Part shown: positions 1 through 8,801 of the stretch, one piece after another
Position numbering within the stretch: position 1 is the first letter of the stretch
How the letters are laid out: every line of letters starts with the position of its first letter
Assembly (NCBI GenBank): GCA_946477855.1
Contig: CAMKZU010000006.1
Coordinates: 1-64,000 of the forward strand
Direction of reading: 5' to 3'
From: an uncultured Lactobacillus sp.
GTDB lineage: Bacteria; Bacillota; Bacilli; Lactobacillales; Lactobacillaceae
Length of the DNA: 64,000 bases
The notes under the pieces: model-generated
Seen by the model: only the letters and a program-made list of their open reading frames with translations
Databases searched by the model: none
What the model was told of the DNA's origin: nothing
Made by a program: the position numbers and the translations under genes

Positions 1-420
1 AAATAATAGTATAATGTATATATTTTTTATGATAATAATAAATTAAGTTATTTAAAATATATATAAATATTTATATAATATTATTTAATTAAAACATTTT
101 TGTGAAATAAAATAATTTATTGACATTTATTACAACATTTATTAGGATTATAATATCTTATTTTATTGGCTTTTTAGCTGCTATATTTGAAGGGAGTTAT
201 GGTTATTTAAAATAAATAAATAATATAAAACTTGTATGAAGAAAAGCAATCTATAGTAAAAACAAACTATTATTTAGTGGATAAAGGAGAGGAGATGCTA
301 TGAAGTAAAAAAGCAACTTCACTGTAGTGATCAACTGAATTTGCTTTCCGTAATGCAATGTTAGGAATAAATTTATAAAGTTTTTCATCATGCTAAAGAT
401 TAGATTTATCCCTAGCGCAG

Positions 421-469
421 AAAAATAGTAGTGAGAGAAATTAAATAAGGTTAATTCAACTCACTACTA
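421..469 (-). terminator. Minus-direction intrinsic terminator
   Basis: A perfect 10-bp stem (426-435 TAGTAGTGAG with 460-469 CTCACTACTA) with a second inner 6-bp stem (AATTAA/TTAATT). Read on the minus strand the stem is followed by a run of five T, so it looks like an intrinsic terminator for a leftward transcript. No gene is visible to its right on the minus strand before the MFS gene, so the transcript it serves is unknown. Confidence 0.55.
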
Positions 470-612
470 AAATTAATAATAATAAAAAATTTATAGAAGT
501 TTATAGTTGTAAAATTTTTATCTTAAATTAAGAAAAAATATTACACGCATGTAGATTTAATCATAAAATTTTTCTATGAATAAAAATCTTAAAATCACAT
601 ATACACTAGCTT

Positions 613-646
613 AAAGGTTGTACTGAACTTTCATACAACCTTTTTT
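613..646 (+). terminator. Intrinsic terminator in non-coding region
   Basis: Stem AGGTTGTA (615-622) with TACAACCT (634-641), followed by a run of T to 646. It would end a rightward transcript arising from the gene-poor stretch upstream and isolates the MFS gene from it. Confidence 0.6.
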
Positions 647-813
647 GGCCAAATCCTATGACTTTAAAAGAATGACAAATATTAAGCAAAATAACTGCTA
701 GTCACATGTAATTGTATGTTTTAATTTATGATCTTCTCTTTAGTACATTTTATTATATGCCAACCTTTAAGTGATAGAATAGATAAGTCAAGTTTAAAGT
801 AAGTGAGGTAAAA

Positions 814-1998
814 ATGACAAAAGAAAAATCGGTTTATACTAAAGATGTATTATTAGTTATGGCAGCTTCATTCTTTTTTATGTTTAGTACCATGTTTGTG
901 AACCCTCTGATTAACGGCTATGCTAAAAGTCTAGGAGCTAGCAGCGGCTTTGCAGGCTTAATTGTGGGAATTATGAGTATAGCTGCAATGTTTTTACGAC
1001 CGATTGCTGGCAATTTGACAGATAAATTTTCAAAATATCGTTTATCTTTTATAGGCGGTATTCTGATAGTGGCCGGTGTAACCGGCTACGTAATAGCTCC
1101 AGCAAGCAATTGGCTGCTCCTTTTTCGCTTAATTAACGGTTCAGGCTATGTTCTTTGCACGGTTTGCATGACGACTTGGCTAGCCTTCTTAGTACCACGT
1201 GCACATGTTGGTCAGGCAATGGGCTTTTATGGCCTAATGAATGCACTGGCAATGGCTGTTGCTCCAGCGCTAGCTATTAGTATTTATCAAAAAACTGGTT
1301 ACAGGACTGCTATCATTGCTTCCGCTATTTCGGCTTTTGTGATGGTCATTATCATTCAATTTGTTGGCAATAAAGCCAAACCCAAAGAAGTTAAGCATTC
1401 AGAAAAGAAAAAATCATTTTTGCATTTCAAAATCATTCAGAAAAATGTATTGCCGATAGCAATTCTCACTACTTTATTTGCCTTTCCTTATTTTGCCACA
1501 CAAGCCGATTTGGTCACTTATGTTGAAGAACGGCATTTGAATGTAAATGTCGGCTCCTATTTTTTGATTTATGCCGTCGTATTATTGCTTATTAGAATAG
1601 TTTTAAAAAATCTCTTTGATACCGTTAAATTTGGCACTTGGTTTTGGTATAGTGTTGTCGCTACCATGATTTACCTAATTTTGCTGGCAACAATGAAAAA
1701 TAACTGGGTAATGGCTCTCGCAGCTGCTTTTATGGCTATTGGTTATGGCTTAATGTATTCAGTTTTACAGTCAACTGCAATGCTCTTAGCGCCAATTAGT
1801 GAGCAGGGCTTAGCAAGTAGTACATTTTACTTAGGTCTCGACTTTGGCATGGCTTTTGGTCCAATAATCATGGGATTTATAAATGACTTATTGCCAGTTA
1901 AATATTTTTATTTAGTACAACTAATTTTAATACCGTTTATGATATTGATTTATTTACCTTACCGCGTTCGTTTGAACGGTGCAATAAGGCACCATTAA
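814..1998 (+). CDS. MFS family transporter
   Basis: A 394-residue integral membrane protein with about 12 hydrophobic segments and a basic cytoplasmic loop in the middle (about residues 188-205, rich in K). The first loop carries an MFS A-like motif (GNLTDKFSKYR, about 67-77). It should be a secondary transporter or drug exporter of the major facilitator superfamily; the substrate cannot be told from sequence. The start is ATG after a GAGG box seven bases upstream. It is a single-gene unit, convergent with pyrE and separated from it by a shared hairpin terminator. Confidence 0.8.
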   Translation: MTKEKSVYTKDVLLVMAASFFFMFSTMFVNPLINGYAKSLGASSGFAGLIVGIMSIAAMFLRPIAGNLTDKFSKYRLSFIGGILIVAGVTGYVIAPASNWLLLFRLINGSGYVLCTVCMTTWLAFLVPRAHVGQAMGFYGLMNALAMAVAPALAISIYQKTGYRTAIIASAISAFVMVIIIQFVGNKAKPKEVKHSEKKKSFLHFKIIQKNVLPIAILTTLFAFPYFATQADLVTYVEERHLNVNVGSYFLIYAVVLLLIRIVLKNLFDTVKFGTWFWYSVVATMIYLILLATMKNNWVMALAAAFMAIGYGLMYSVLQSTAMLLAPISEQGLASSTFYLGLDFGMAFGPIIMGFINDLLPVKYFYLVQLILIPFMILIYLPYRVRLNGAIRHH

Positions 1999-2015
1999 AC
2001 CTTTTTAATAAAAGA

Positions 2016-2058
2016 AAAACTGACTAGTCTTGTTATAGCAAAAGATTAGTCAGCTTTT
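2016..2058. terminator. Bidirectional terminator between MFS gene and pyrE
   Basis: A stem of CTGACTAGTCTT (2020-2031) with AAGATTAGTCAG (2042-2053). It is flanked by T/A-rich tails on both sides and so can stop both the MFS transcript and the leftward pyrFE transcript; the longer T tract serves the minus strand. Confidence 0.7.
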
Positions 2059-2088
2059 AATATCTCATAAAACAATTAGCTTTGCTTT

Positions 2089-2724
2089 TTATTGGAACTT
2101 TTTACCCCATTCCCAAGGATCTTCGTGCCAGTTCTTCAAAGTTTCATATTCTGTTGGAGTTATATATTTCATCTCTTTTTCTTTTTGGAGTAGTTCAGGA
2201 TATGTTAACAGAGGACTGTAGTCAACTTTAGCTTGAGCAAAATTAGCTTTAGTATCTTTTAGATAATAAGTAAATATTGAACTCACGCCGATTACATTAC
2301 CGCCTTCTTTTTCAGTTGCTTTTACCGCATTAATAACTGACCCACCAGTTGTAATTAAATCGTCAATTAATACAATTCTGTCGTGGCTATTAAAAAGTCC
2401 TTCAATTTGTTTACCTTTTCCATGATCTTTTGGTTTTGGCCGTACATAAATCATTGGTAGGTGCAATTTAGCAGCAACCCAGGCCGCATGGGGAATTCCG
2501 GCAGTAGCAACGCCACCGATTATACTAACATCTGAATATTTTTCTTTAATAAGAGCTGCTAAATCTGAAGCAATCCAGTCACGCAAGTCTGGATAGGAAA
2601 CAGTTAATCTTAAATCAGTATAAATGGGAGATAACATGCCACTTGCATAAGTGAATGGTTTGTCAGGGGATATTGTAATAATTTTTTTATCAACTAACTT
2701 ATTAATAATTTGATCTTGATGCAT
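2089..2724 (-). CDS. pyrE: Orotate phosphoribosyltransferase
   Basis: Transfers the phosphoribosyl group of PRPP to orotate, giving OMP, the fifth step of UMP synthesis. The PRPP-binding signature RIVLIDDLITTGGS lies at residues 116-129 of 211, and the length is normal for the family. An upstream in-frame TTG (2733) is too close to the ribosome-binding site. The ATG at 2724 sits ten bases from AAGGAG and is preferred; it then begins one base after the pyrF stop. The gene is co-transcribed with pyrF and presumably under the PyrR-type attenuator at 3444-3545. Confidence 0.95.
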   Translation of the reverse strand: MHQDQIINKLVDKKIITISPDKPFTYASGMLSPIYTDLRLTVSYPDLRDWIASDLAALIKEKYSDVSIIGGVATAGIPHAAWVAAKLHLPMIYVRPKPKDHGKGKQIEGLFNSHDRIVLIDDLITTGGSVINAVKATEKEGGNVIGVSSIFTYYLKDTKANFAQAKVDYSPLLTYPELLQKEKEMKYITPTEYETLKNWHEDPWEWGKKFQ

Positions 2725-2725
2725 T

Positions 2726-3433
2726 TTACTCAAACTCCTTTTTAATTTCTCGATAAACTAAAGCAGGATCTTCAGCCTGCGTAATTGGTCGACCCACTAC
2801 AAGAGCACTTGAACCAAATTCTTTAGCCTTTTGTGGCGTGGCTATACGCTTTTGATCATCAGTGGTACTATTTGACAATCTGATTCCTGGTGTGACGTAT
2901 AAAAAATCAGAACCAACCTGTTTTTTTAATTTTTTTACCTCAAGTGGTGAGCAGATTACACCATCTGCTCCAGCTTTTTTTGCAGTTTGTGCCAGACTGA
3001 CAACTTGATCAGCCATTGATAATGAACAATTTTGTTCGTTTGCCAAAATCTTTTCCGAAATTGAGGTCAGTTCAGTCACAGCTAATAATTTAGGAGTATT
3101 GTTTCCAGTTGGTGTGCTATCTATCAAGCCTTTTTTTGCAGCGGAAATCATTTCACTGCCACCTAGAGCATGAATAGTCGTGCAAAAAATACCTAAATGA
3201 GCAATTTGCCTAGCAGCTTGATAAACTGTATTGGGAATATCGTGTAATTTAAGATCTAAAAAAATATGATAGCCTTGATTTACTAATTTTTTTACAAAAT
3301 CGGATCCATAATGGTAATAAAGTTCCATACCGATCTTTAAGTATGTTTCTTGGGGCTGTCCCAATTTTGCTAGTAATTCATGAACCTTATTTTGGCTGTC
3401 AAAGTCCAAAGCTACAAACACTGCTTTTTCCAT
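2726..3433 (-). CDS. pyrF: Orotidine 5'-phosphate decarboxylase
   Basis: Decarboxylates OMP to UMP, the last step of the de novo pathway. The catalytic D-K-x-x-D motif is seen as DLKLHDI (residues 60-66 of 235). The frame extends five codons further upstream, but the ATG at 3433 follows a GGAGG box at a good distance and starts the conserved MEKAVFVALDFD sequence. It is first gene of a pyrFE pair on the minus strand, divergent from pyrD. In many Firmicutes these genes close the single pyr operon, so here the operon has been split and inverted. Confidence 0.95.
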   Translation of the reverse strand: MEKAVFVALDFDSQNKVHELLAKLGQPQETYLKIGMELYYHYGSDFVKKLVNQGYHIFLDLKLHDIPNTVYQAARQIAHLGIFCTTIHALGGSEMISAAKKGLIDSTPTGNNTPKLLAVTELTSISEKILANEQNCSLSMADQVVSLAQTAKKAGADGVICSPLEVKKLKKQVGSDFLYVTPGIRLSNSTTDDQKRIATPQKAKEFGSSALVVGRPITQAEDPALVYREIKKEFE

Positions 3434-3443
3434 TAAAAACCTC

Positions 3444-3545
3444 CACAAAAAAAGTCTATTCTGGTACGAGAGTGCATCAAAATAGACCTTTTATATTTAA
3501 TTTAAGTCATGTTTTTAACTTGCGGTCTCTCTGTACCGTTTAAAG
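3444..3545 (-). promoter_or_regulatory. PyrR-type attenuator ahead of pyrFE
   Basis: On the minus strand, 3545-3518 carries a PyrR-binding-loop-like sequence (TTTAAACGGTACAGAGAG), related to the known anti-antiterminator of Bacillus pyr leaders. Downstream, 3490-3447 forms a terminator stem (GTCTATTTTG with CAGAATAGAC) followed by seven T, just before the pyrF ribosome-binding site. The terminator loop CTCTCGTACC can pair with GGTACAGAGAG of the binding loop, the expected antiterminator switch. PyrR bound to UMP would therefore favour termination. Confidence 0.75.
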
Positions 3546-3558
3546 TTTATCAATAATG

Positions 3559-3587
3559 AGATTACCATTTTTATTTATAAAATACAA
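3559..3587 (-). promoter_or_regulatory. Candidate pyrFE promoter
   Basis: Minus-strand TTGTAT (3587-3582) and TAATCT (3564-3559) spaced by 17 bases, placed so that transcription would start just ahead of the PyrR-type leader. The -10 match is only fair. Confidence 0.35.
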
Positions 3588-3678
3588 TAAAATTTTGTTT
3601 TTAAAAAGTAAAGAAATTGTGTAAAATATATCCAAAAATAATTGTACTGACAGTGAGCTTACATTTTTGGAGGGTAAT

Positions 3679-4602
3679 ATGACAAATATCAGTGTAAAAT
3701 TGCCTGGATTTACTTTAAAAAACCCGGTGATGCCGGCTAGTGGTACTTTCGGCTTCGGGGATGTACCAGCAGCAAAAAAATTCGACTTGAATGAACTGGG
3801 AGCACTAGTTATTAAAACGACTACACCTAAGCCAAGTTTAGGAAATCCGCAACCCCAAATTGCAGTTTTAGATAATGGCATATTAAATTCAGTTGGGTTG
3901 ACCAATCCAGGGGTTGATAAAGTTATTAGCGATAAGTTGCCTGCTATTAAAAAGCAATATCCAGCTCTACCAATAATTGCCAGTGTTGGTGGTGAAAGTG
4001 AAGATGGCTATCTTGAAGTTGCTCAAAAACTGTCAGATTCAAAAATGGTTACTGCTCTTGAAATTAATGTTTCTTGCCCCAATGTGGCTCAAGGTGGGAT
4101 GTCATTTGGTGTTCACCCAAGAGTGGTGGAGAAGCTAACTGCTGCAATAAAAAATGCAGTTGATTTGCCCGTTTTTGTAAAGTTGACACCTAATGTAACT
4201 GATATAGTGGCATTAGCGCAGGCTGCTGAAGCTGGTGGTGCTGATGGCTTATCCTTAATAAATACTGTAACTGGCATGAGGATTAACATTAAGACTTGCA
4301 AACCTCTGCTGGGAAATAATTTTGGTGGTTATTCTGGTACTGCAGTGAAGCCTATTGCCTTGTACCAGATTAATCAGGTAAGGCGAATTACCAATTTGCC
4401 AATTATCGGCATGGGGGGAATTGCCTCTGCTGAAGATGTGGTTGAATTTATGCTTGCTGGTGCTAACGCTGTTGCAGTAGGTAGTGCCCATTTTAAAGAT
4501 CCTTTAGCTTGTCTTCATATTGTCCATGACTTACCGCAGGTTTTGAATGGCTTGGGAGTTAATGATATTAAAGATTTAGTTGGTCAAGTTGAATATAATT
4601 AA
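3679..4602 (+). CDS. pyrD: Dihydroorotate dehydrogenase, class 1B-like catalytic subunit
   Basis: Oxidises dihydroorotate to orotate. The TIM-barrel FMN enzyme shows the active-site segment NVSCPN with the catalytic Cys, and [11 protein letters not shown] in the phosphate-binding end. The overall sequence resembles the Bacillus class 1B catalytic subunit (GTFGFG, NTVTGMR, AVAVGSA blocks) more than fumarate-dependent class 1A. Class 1B enzymes usually work with the FAD/iron-sulphur partner PyrK, which is not in this window. Start: ATG 3679 follows GGAGGG; a TTG four codons upstream lies within that box. 307 residues. No PyrR leader is seen ahead of it. Confidence 0.92.
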   Translation: MTNISVKLPGFTLKNPVMPASGTFGFGDVPAAKKFDLNELGALVIKTTTPKPSLGNPQPQIAVLDNGILNSVGLTNPGVDKVISDKLPAIKKQYPALPIIASVGGESEDGYLEVAQKLSDSKMVTALEINVSCPNVAQGGMSFGVHPRVVEKLTAAIKNAVDLPVFVKLTPNVTDIVALAQAAEAGGADGLSLINTVTGMRINIKTCKPLLGNNFGGYSGTAVKPIALYQINQVRRITNLPIIGMGGIASAEDVVEFMLAGANAVAVGSAHFKDPLACLHIVHDLPQVLNGLGVNDIKDLVGQVEYN

Positions 4603-4635
4603 AAAAGCTAATATCAGCAATATTTAACTTTACTA

Positions 4636-4664
4636 TTGACAATTTAAGTTTGAAACAGTATATT
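4636..4664 (+). promoter_or_regulatory. pyrR operon promoter
   Basis: Consensus -35 TTGACA (4636-4641) and -10 TATATT (4659-4664) with an ideal 17-base spacer, immediately upstream of the PyrR-binding leader. Confidence 0.75.
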
Positions 4665-4673
4665 TAAACAGAT

Positions 4674-5341
<668 letters not shown>

Positions 5342-5352
5342 AAAATTAATTC

Positions 5353-5471
5353 AACCGTTTAATTGGCTCCAGAGAGGGTCAGAAGGGTTTGAGTTCTTTT
5401 ATTGAGTCTCTAACTATATGAAAAACCCTTTTGCTAAACCTGGAGCTGAAAAAGCTTTAGGTTTATTTTTT
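5353..5471 (+). promoter_or_regulatory. PyrR-type attenuator between pyrR and pyrB
   Basis: 5353-5390 contains a second PyrR recognition element (GTTTAATTGGCTCCAGAGAG and following AGAAGG). The terminator is TAAACCTGGAGCT (5435-5447) with AGCTTTAGGTTTA (5453-5465) plus seven T. The 3' part of the binding hairpin can pair with the AACCCTT..CTGGAGC region to make an antiterminator. An internal attenuator gives independent control of pyrB and the downstream genes. Confidence 0.8.
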
Positions 5472-5485
5472 GGAAAAGAGCAAAA

Positions 5486-6442
5486 ATGAAGAATATTAAT
5501 CTTGTTACCCTAAAATCATTTGTAAGTGTTGAAGGTTTAAGAATTGAAGAAGTAATGGCACTTATCGAGCGAGCAGAATACTTCAAAAACGGTGGAGCTC
5601 GTCCGCATTTAACGCATCCCGTTTTTGTCACCAACATGTTTTTTGAAAATTCCAGCAGGACTCACACGAGTTTTGAAATGGCAGAAAGAAAATTGGGTTT
5701 AAGTGTAATACCATTTGATCCTGCACACAGTTCAACCAAAAAAGGGGAAACGCTTTATGATACTTCGCTTATTATGGCAGCTCTTGGGATTGATCTTGAA
5801 GTTATCAGGCATACTGAAAATGAATACTATAACCAACTGATAAATCCCAAACAAAACCAACATCTTGATATTGGTGTCATCAATGCAGGAGATGGTAGCG
5901 GACAGCACCCATCACAATGTATGCTTGATATGATGACAATTCATGAGCATTTTGGACATTTTAAGGGTCTTAAAGTAGCTATCGTAGGAGATATTACTAA
6001 TTCGCGAGTTGCTAAAAGTAATATGGAACTTTTGACCAGACTGGGAGCCAAGGTTTATTTCTCTGGTCCTGATTATTGGTATGACAAACAATACGATAAG
6101 TATGGTGAATATAAGCCCATTGATGACTTGATAAATCAAATGGACGTGATGATGTTGTTAAGAGTGCAACATGAACGACACGCAGGTGATCCTAACGAAG
6201 CAAATTTTGACGCCAAAAGCTACCATGAAAAATTTGGTATTAATCAAAAAAGGTATGAGCAAATGAAAGATGATGCTATTATCATGCACCCAGGTCCCAT
6301 TAATCATGATGTTGAACTTAGCGGTGACTTAGTTGAAGCTCCTAAGTGTCGGTTTGTAAGGCAAATGGAAAATGGCGTTTTTATGAGAATGGCAATGATT
6401 GAAGCAGTTATGCGAGGACGTAAATTAGGGGGATTGTCCTGA
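5486..6442 (+). CDS. pyrB: Aspartate carbamoyltransferase catalytic subunit
   Basis: Condenses carbamoyl phosphate with aspartate. The carbamoyl-phosphate-binding motif SSRTHTSFE is at residues 56-64 and [11 protein letters not shown] lies near residue 271, both diagnostic. 318 residues, a normal length for the catalytic chain; no regulatory pyrI is present, as usual in Gram-positives. Its TGA stop shares a base with the pyrC ATG. Confidence 0.96.
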   Translation: MKNINLVTLKSFVSVEGLRIEEVMALIERAEYFKNGGARPHLTHPVFVTNMFFENSSRTHTSFEMAERKLGLSVIPFDPAHSSTKKGETLYDTSLIMAALGIDLEVIRHTENEYYNQLINPKQNQHLDIGVINAGDGSGQHPSQCMLDMMTIHEHFGHFKGLKVAIVGDITNSRVAKSNMELLTRLGAKVYFSGPDYWYDKQYDKYGEYKPIDDLINQMDVMMLLRVQHERHAGDPNEANFDAKSYHEKFGINQKRYEQMKDDAIIMHPGPINHDVELSGDLVEAPKCRFVRQMENGVFMRMAMIEAVMRGRKLGGLS

Positions 6443-7719
6443 TGGCAACTGTAATTAAAAATGGCTATATCTATACCAACGGAGAAATAGTGCATGGTGA
6501 CCTTTTAATTAAAAATGGCCTAATTTCTGCAATTGGTACTGATTTGAAAGCGGAAAATATAATTGATGCCAAAAAGCAATTAATTAGCCCTGGACTTGTT
6601 GATGTCCATGTTCATTACAGAGATCCGGGACAAACTGATAAAGAAAACGTTAAAACAGGGTCACTAGCAGCAGCACATGGTGGCTTCACTACGGTTTGTG
6701 CAATGCCAAATGTAGTCCCTGTACCCAACACGCCAGAGCTGATGGGTAAAATGGTGAAAAACAACTGTGAAAATGGTGTAATTCATGTTTTGCAATATGC
6801 ACCAATTACAGTTAATGAAGATACTAATGAAATTCCTGATTATGCCGCTCTAAAAAAAGCTGGCTGCGTTGCACTGAGCAATGATGGCAAAGGTGTGCAG
6901 AATGCGCACACGATGTATCTGGCAATGCAAAGGGCACAAGCTAATAATTTAATTATTGCCGAACATGCTCAAGATGATTCGTTGTTCAATCAAGGCGTGA
7001 TAAATGAAGGTAGAAAAGCAAGTGAATTTAATTTAGCTCCGATTACTGAATTAGCTGAAACTACTCAAATTGCCCGAGATTTATTATTGGCGCAAAAGAC
7101 TGGCGCTCATTACCATGTTTGCCATGTTTCTACTAAAAAAAGTGTTGAATTGATCAGAATTGCTAAAAGCAAAGGTATTAATGTTACCTGCGAAGTTGCT
7201 CCTCATCATCTTCTATTAGGAGAAGAAAATATTATTAGTGATAATGCTAACTTTAAAATGAATCCGCCTTTGAGAACCAAAGCAGATCAAGAAGCACTTA
7301 TAGCTGGATTGCTTGATGGCACAATTGACATGATAGCTACTGATCATGCACCTCATACTGCAAGTGATAAACAAAATGGTTTTGCTGAGGCTGCATTTGG
7401 TATTGTTGGCAGTGAAACGGCTTTTTGCGAACTTTACACTAAATTTGTTAAAACTGGTGTTTTTACTCTGGAGCAGTTAATAAATTGGCTCACTTTGGCT
7501 CCCGCTACAGCTTTTGGATTAAAAAAAGCTGGAAAAATAGCTTTAGGTCAACCGGCAGATATTGCAATTTTCGATCTTCATAAAAAAGAAGCTATTAATG
7601 CAGCTAATTTTAAGTCCAAAGGGAAAAATACTCCTTTTAATAATGATGCAGTTTACGGTCAAACAGTTTTAACAATGGTTGATGGCCAGATTGTTTTTCA
7701 AAGTGAGGAAAGTAAATGA
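6442..7719 (+). CDS. pyrC: Dihydroorotase
   Basis: Zinc amidohydrolase that cyclises carbamoyl aspartate to dihydroorotate. The metal-binding DVHVHYRDPG is at residues 54-63 and the late catalytic DHAPH near residue 302. The 425-residue long form is typical of Bacillus-type PyrC. Translationally coupled on both sides: ATG overlaps the pyrB stop, and its own stop overlaps the carA start. Confidence 0.96.
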   Translation: MATVIKNGYIYTNGEIVHGDLLIKNGLISAIGTDLKAENIIDAKKQLISPGLVDVHVHYRDPGQTDKENVKTGSLAAAHGGFTTVCAMPNVVPVPNTPELMGKMVKNNCENGVIHVLQYAPITVNEDTNEIPDYAALKKAGCVALSNDGKGVQNAHTMYLAMQRAQANNLIIAEHAQDDSLFNQGVINEGRKASEFNLAPITELAETTQIARDLLLAQKTGAHYHVCHVSTKKSVELIRIAKSKGINVTCEVAPHHLLLGEENIISDNANFKMNPPLRTKADQEALIAGLLDGTIDMIATDHAPHTASDKQNGFAEAAFGIVGSETAFCELYTKFVKTGVFTLEQLINWLTLAPATAFGLKKAGKIALGQPADIAIFDLHKKEAINAANFKSKGKNTPFNNDAVYGQTVLTMVDGQIVFQSEESK

Positions 7720-8801
7720 GATATTTAATTTTAGAAGATGGCAGTGTATATGCTGGCGAAGGCTTTGGTGGAAGCCAAACCACTAAAGGCGAAGTAGTCT
7801 TCACCACCGGAATGACAGGTTATCAAGAGGCTATTACAGATCAATCATATGCTGATCAAATTTTAGTTTTTACTAACCCATTAATTGGCAATTATGGGAT
7901 CACACTGGCAGATTATGAGTCACTCGAACCAGGCATAAAAGGAGTGATTTGCCATGAAGTGGCACGTCATCCTGATAATTGGCGCATGCAAACTACTTTA
8001 CCAGATTTTTTAAAGGGATTAGATGTGCCTGGTATTCAAGGAATAGATACCAGAAAATTGGTTAAAAAATTACGCGCCCACGGCACAATGAAGGGTCAAA
8101 TTTGTGATTCTAAGGAGAAAGCTGCTGAAATTGCAGAGCAGTTAAAAGCAAGTCAGCTTTCAAAGGGCGTAGTTAAGAGAGTTGCGACTACAAAATCTTA
8201 TCCTGTACCAGGCTCAAAGCGCAATATTGTTGTAGTCGATTTTGGCTTAAAAAACAGCATCTTGCGTGAATTAAGCCAACGAGATTGCAACTGTATCGTT
8301 CTGCCTTATACTACATCAGCTGAAAAAATTTTATCTCTTCATCCGGACGGCGTTTTGCTTTCTAATGGACCTGGAGATCCTCTAGAAATGAAAGGCGCCG
8401 TTAAAATGGTTCAAGAAGTGGAAAAGCAGATCCCACTAATGGGAATTTGCATGGGTCACCAGGTTTTTGCTCTGGCTAATGGTGCAAAAACTTACAAAAT
8501 GAAATTTGGTCATCGCGGATTTAATCACCCCGTACGTGAAATTGCCACAGGTAACATTGGGTTTACTTCACAAAATCATGGCTATGCTGTTAGTCGTGAT
8601 TCAATTGATTCTGATAATTTAATGATTACACATGTTGAAGTTAATGATGGGACTGTAGAAGGTTTGCGGCATAAGAAATATCCTGCTTTTTCCGTGCAAT
8701 TTCATCCTGATAGTACACCGGGCCCGCACGATGAAGAAGGCATCTTTGATTACTTTATGCAAATGATTGACCAAAGAAAGGACGTTGAAAATCATGCCTA
8801 A
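7716..8801 (+). CDS. carA: Carbamoyl phosphate synthase small (glutaminase) subunit
   Basis: Releases ammonia from glutamine for carbamoyl phosphate synthesis. N-terminal CPSase small-chain domain (about 1-140) followed by a class I glutamine amidotransferase with the nucleophile in GICMGHQ (Cys near residue 244) and a late histidine in QFHPD. 361 residues. ATGA-type overlap with pyrC. Sits with the pyrimidine genes, so this is the pyrimidine-specific copy (also called pyrAA). Confidence 0.95.
   Translation: MRYLILEDGSVYAGEGFGGSQTTKGEVVFTTGMTGYQEAITDQSYADQILVFTNPLIGNYGITLADYESLEPGIKGVICHEVARHPDNWRMQTTLPDFLKGLDVPGIQGIDTRKLVKKLRAHGTMKGQICDSKEKAAEIAEQLKASQLSKGVVKRVATTKSYPVPGSKRNIVVVDFGLKNSILRELSQRDCNCIVLPYTTSAEKILSLHPDGVLLSNGPGDPLEMKGAVKMVQEVEKQIPLMGICMGHQVFALANGAKTYKMKFGHRGFNHPVREIATGNIGFTSQNHGYAVSRDSIDSDNLMITHVEVNDGTVEGLRHKKYPAFSVQFHPDSTPGPHDEEGIFDYFMQMIDQRKDVENHA

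Larger units (their letters stand above)
1..813. other. Gene-poor AT-rich leader region
   Basis: I see no credible coding region here on either strand. The DNA is very AT-rich and contains two ribosome-binding-like stretches (near 191-196 and 284-293) that lead only into two- or three-codon frames, which could be decayed gene starts. It contains two convincing hairpins, listed separately: a minus-direction terminator at 421-469 and a plus-direction terminator at 613-646. Both imply short transcripts whose products I cannot identify. Confidence 0.6.

Noticed and set aside
1-260. Promoter pairing TTGACA (120-125) with TATAAT (149-154)
   Set aside because: The spacer would be 23 bases, too long for a normal sigma-A promoter.
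3546-3678. Possible fourth PyrR attenuator ahead of pyrD (CAGTGAGCTTA at about 3650)
   Set aside because: Only a partial match to the recognition loop and no terminator follows; the fragment ends at the ribosome-binding site.
3540-3905. Minus-strand frame of 121 codons overlapping the pyrD start
   Set aside because: Antisense to the conserved pyrD coding region, with no ribosome-binding site and no recognisable product.
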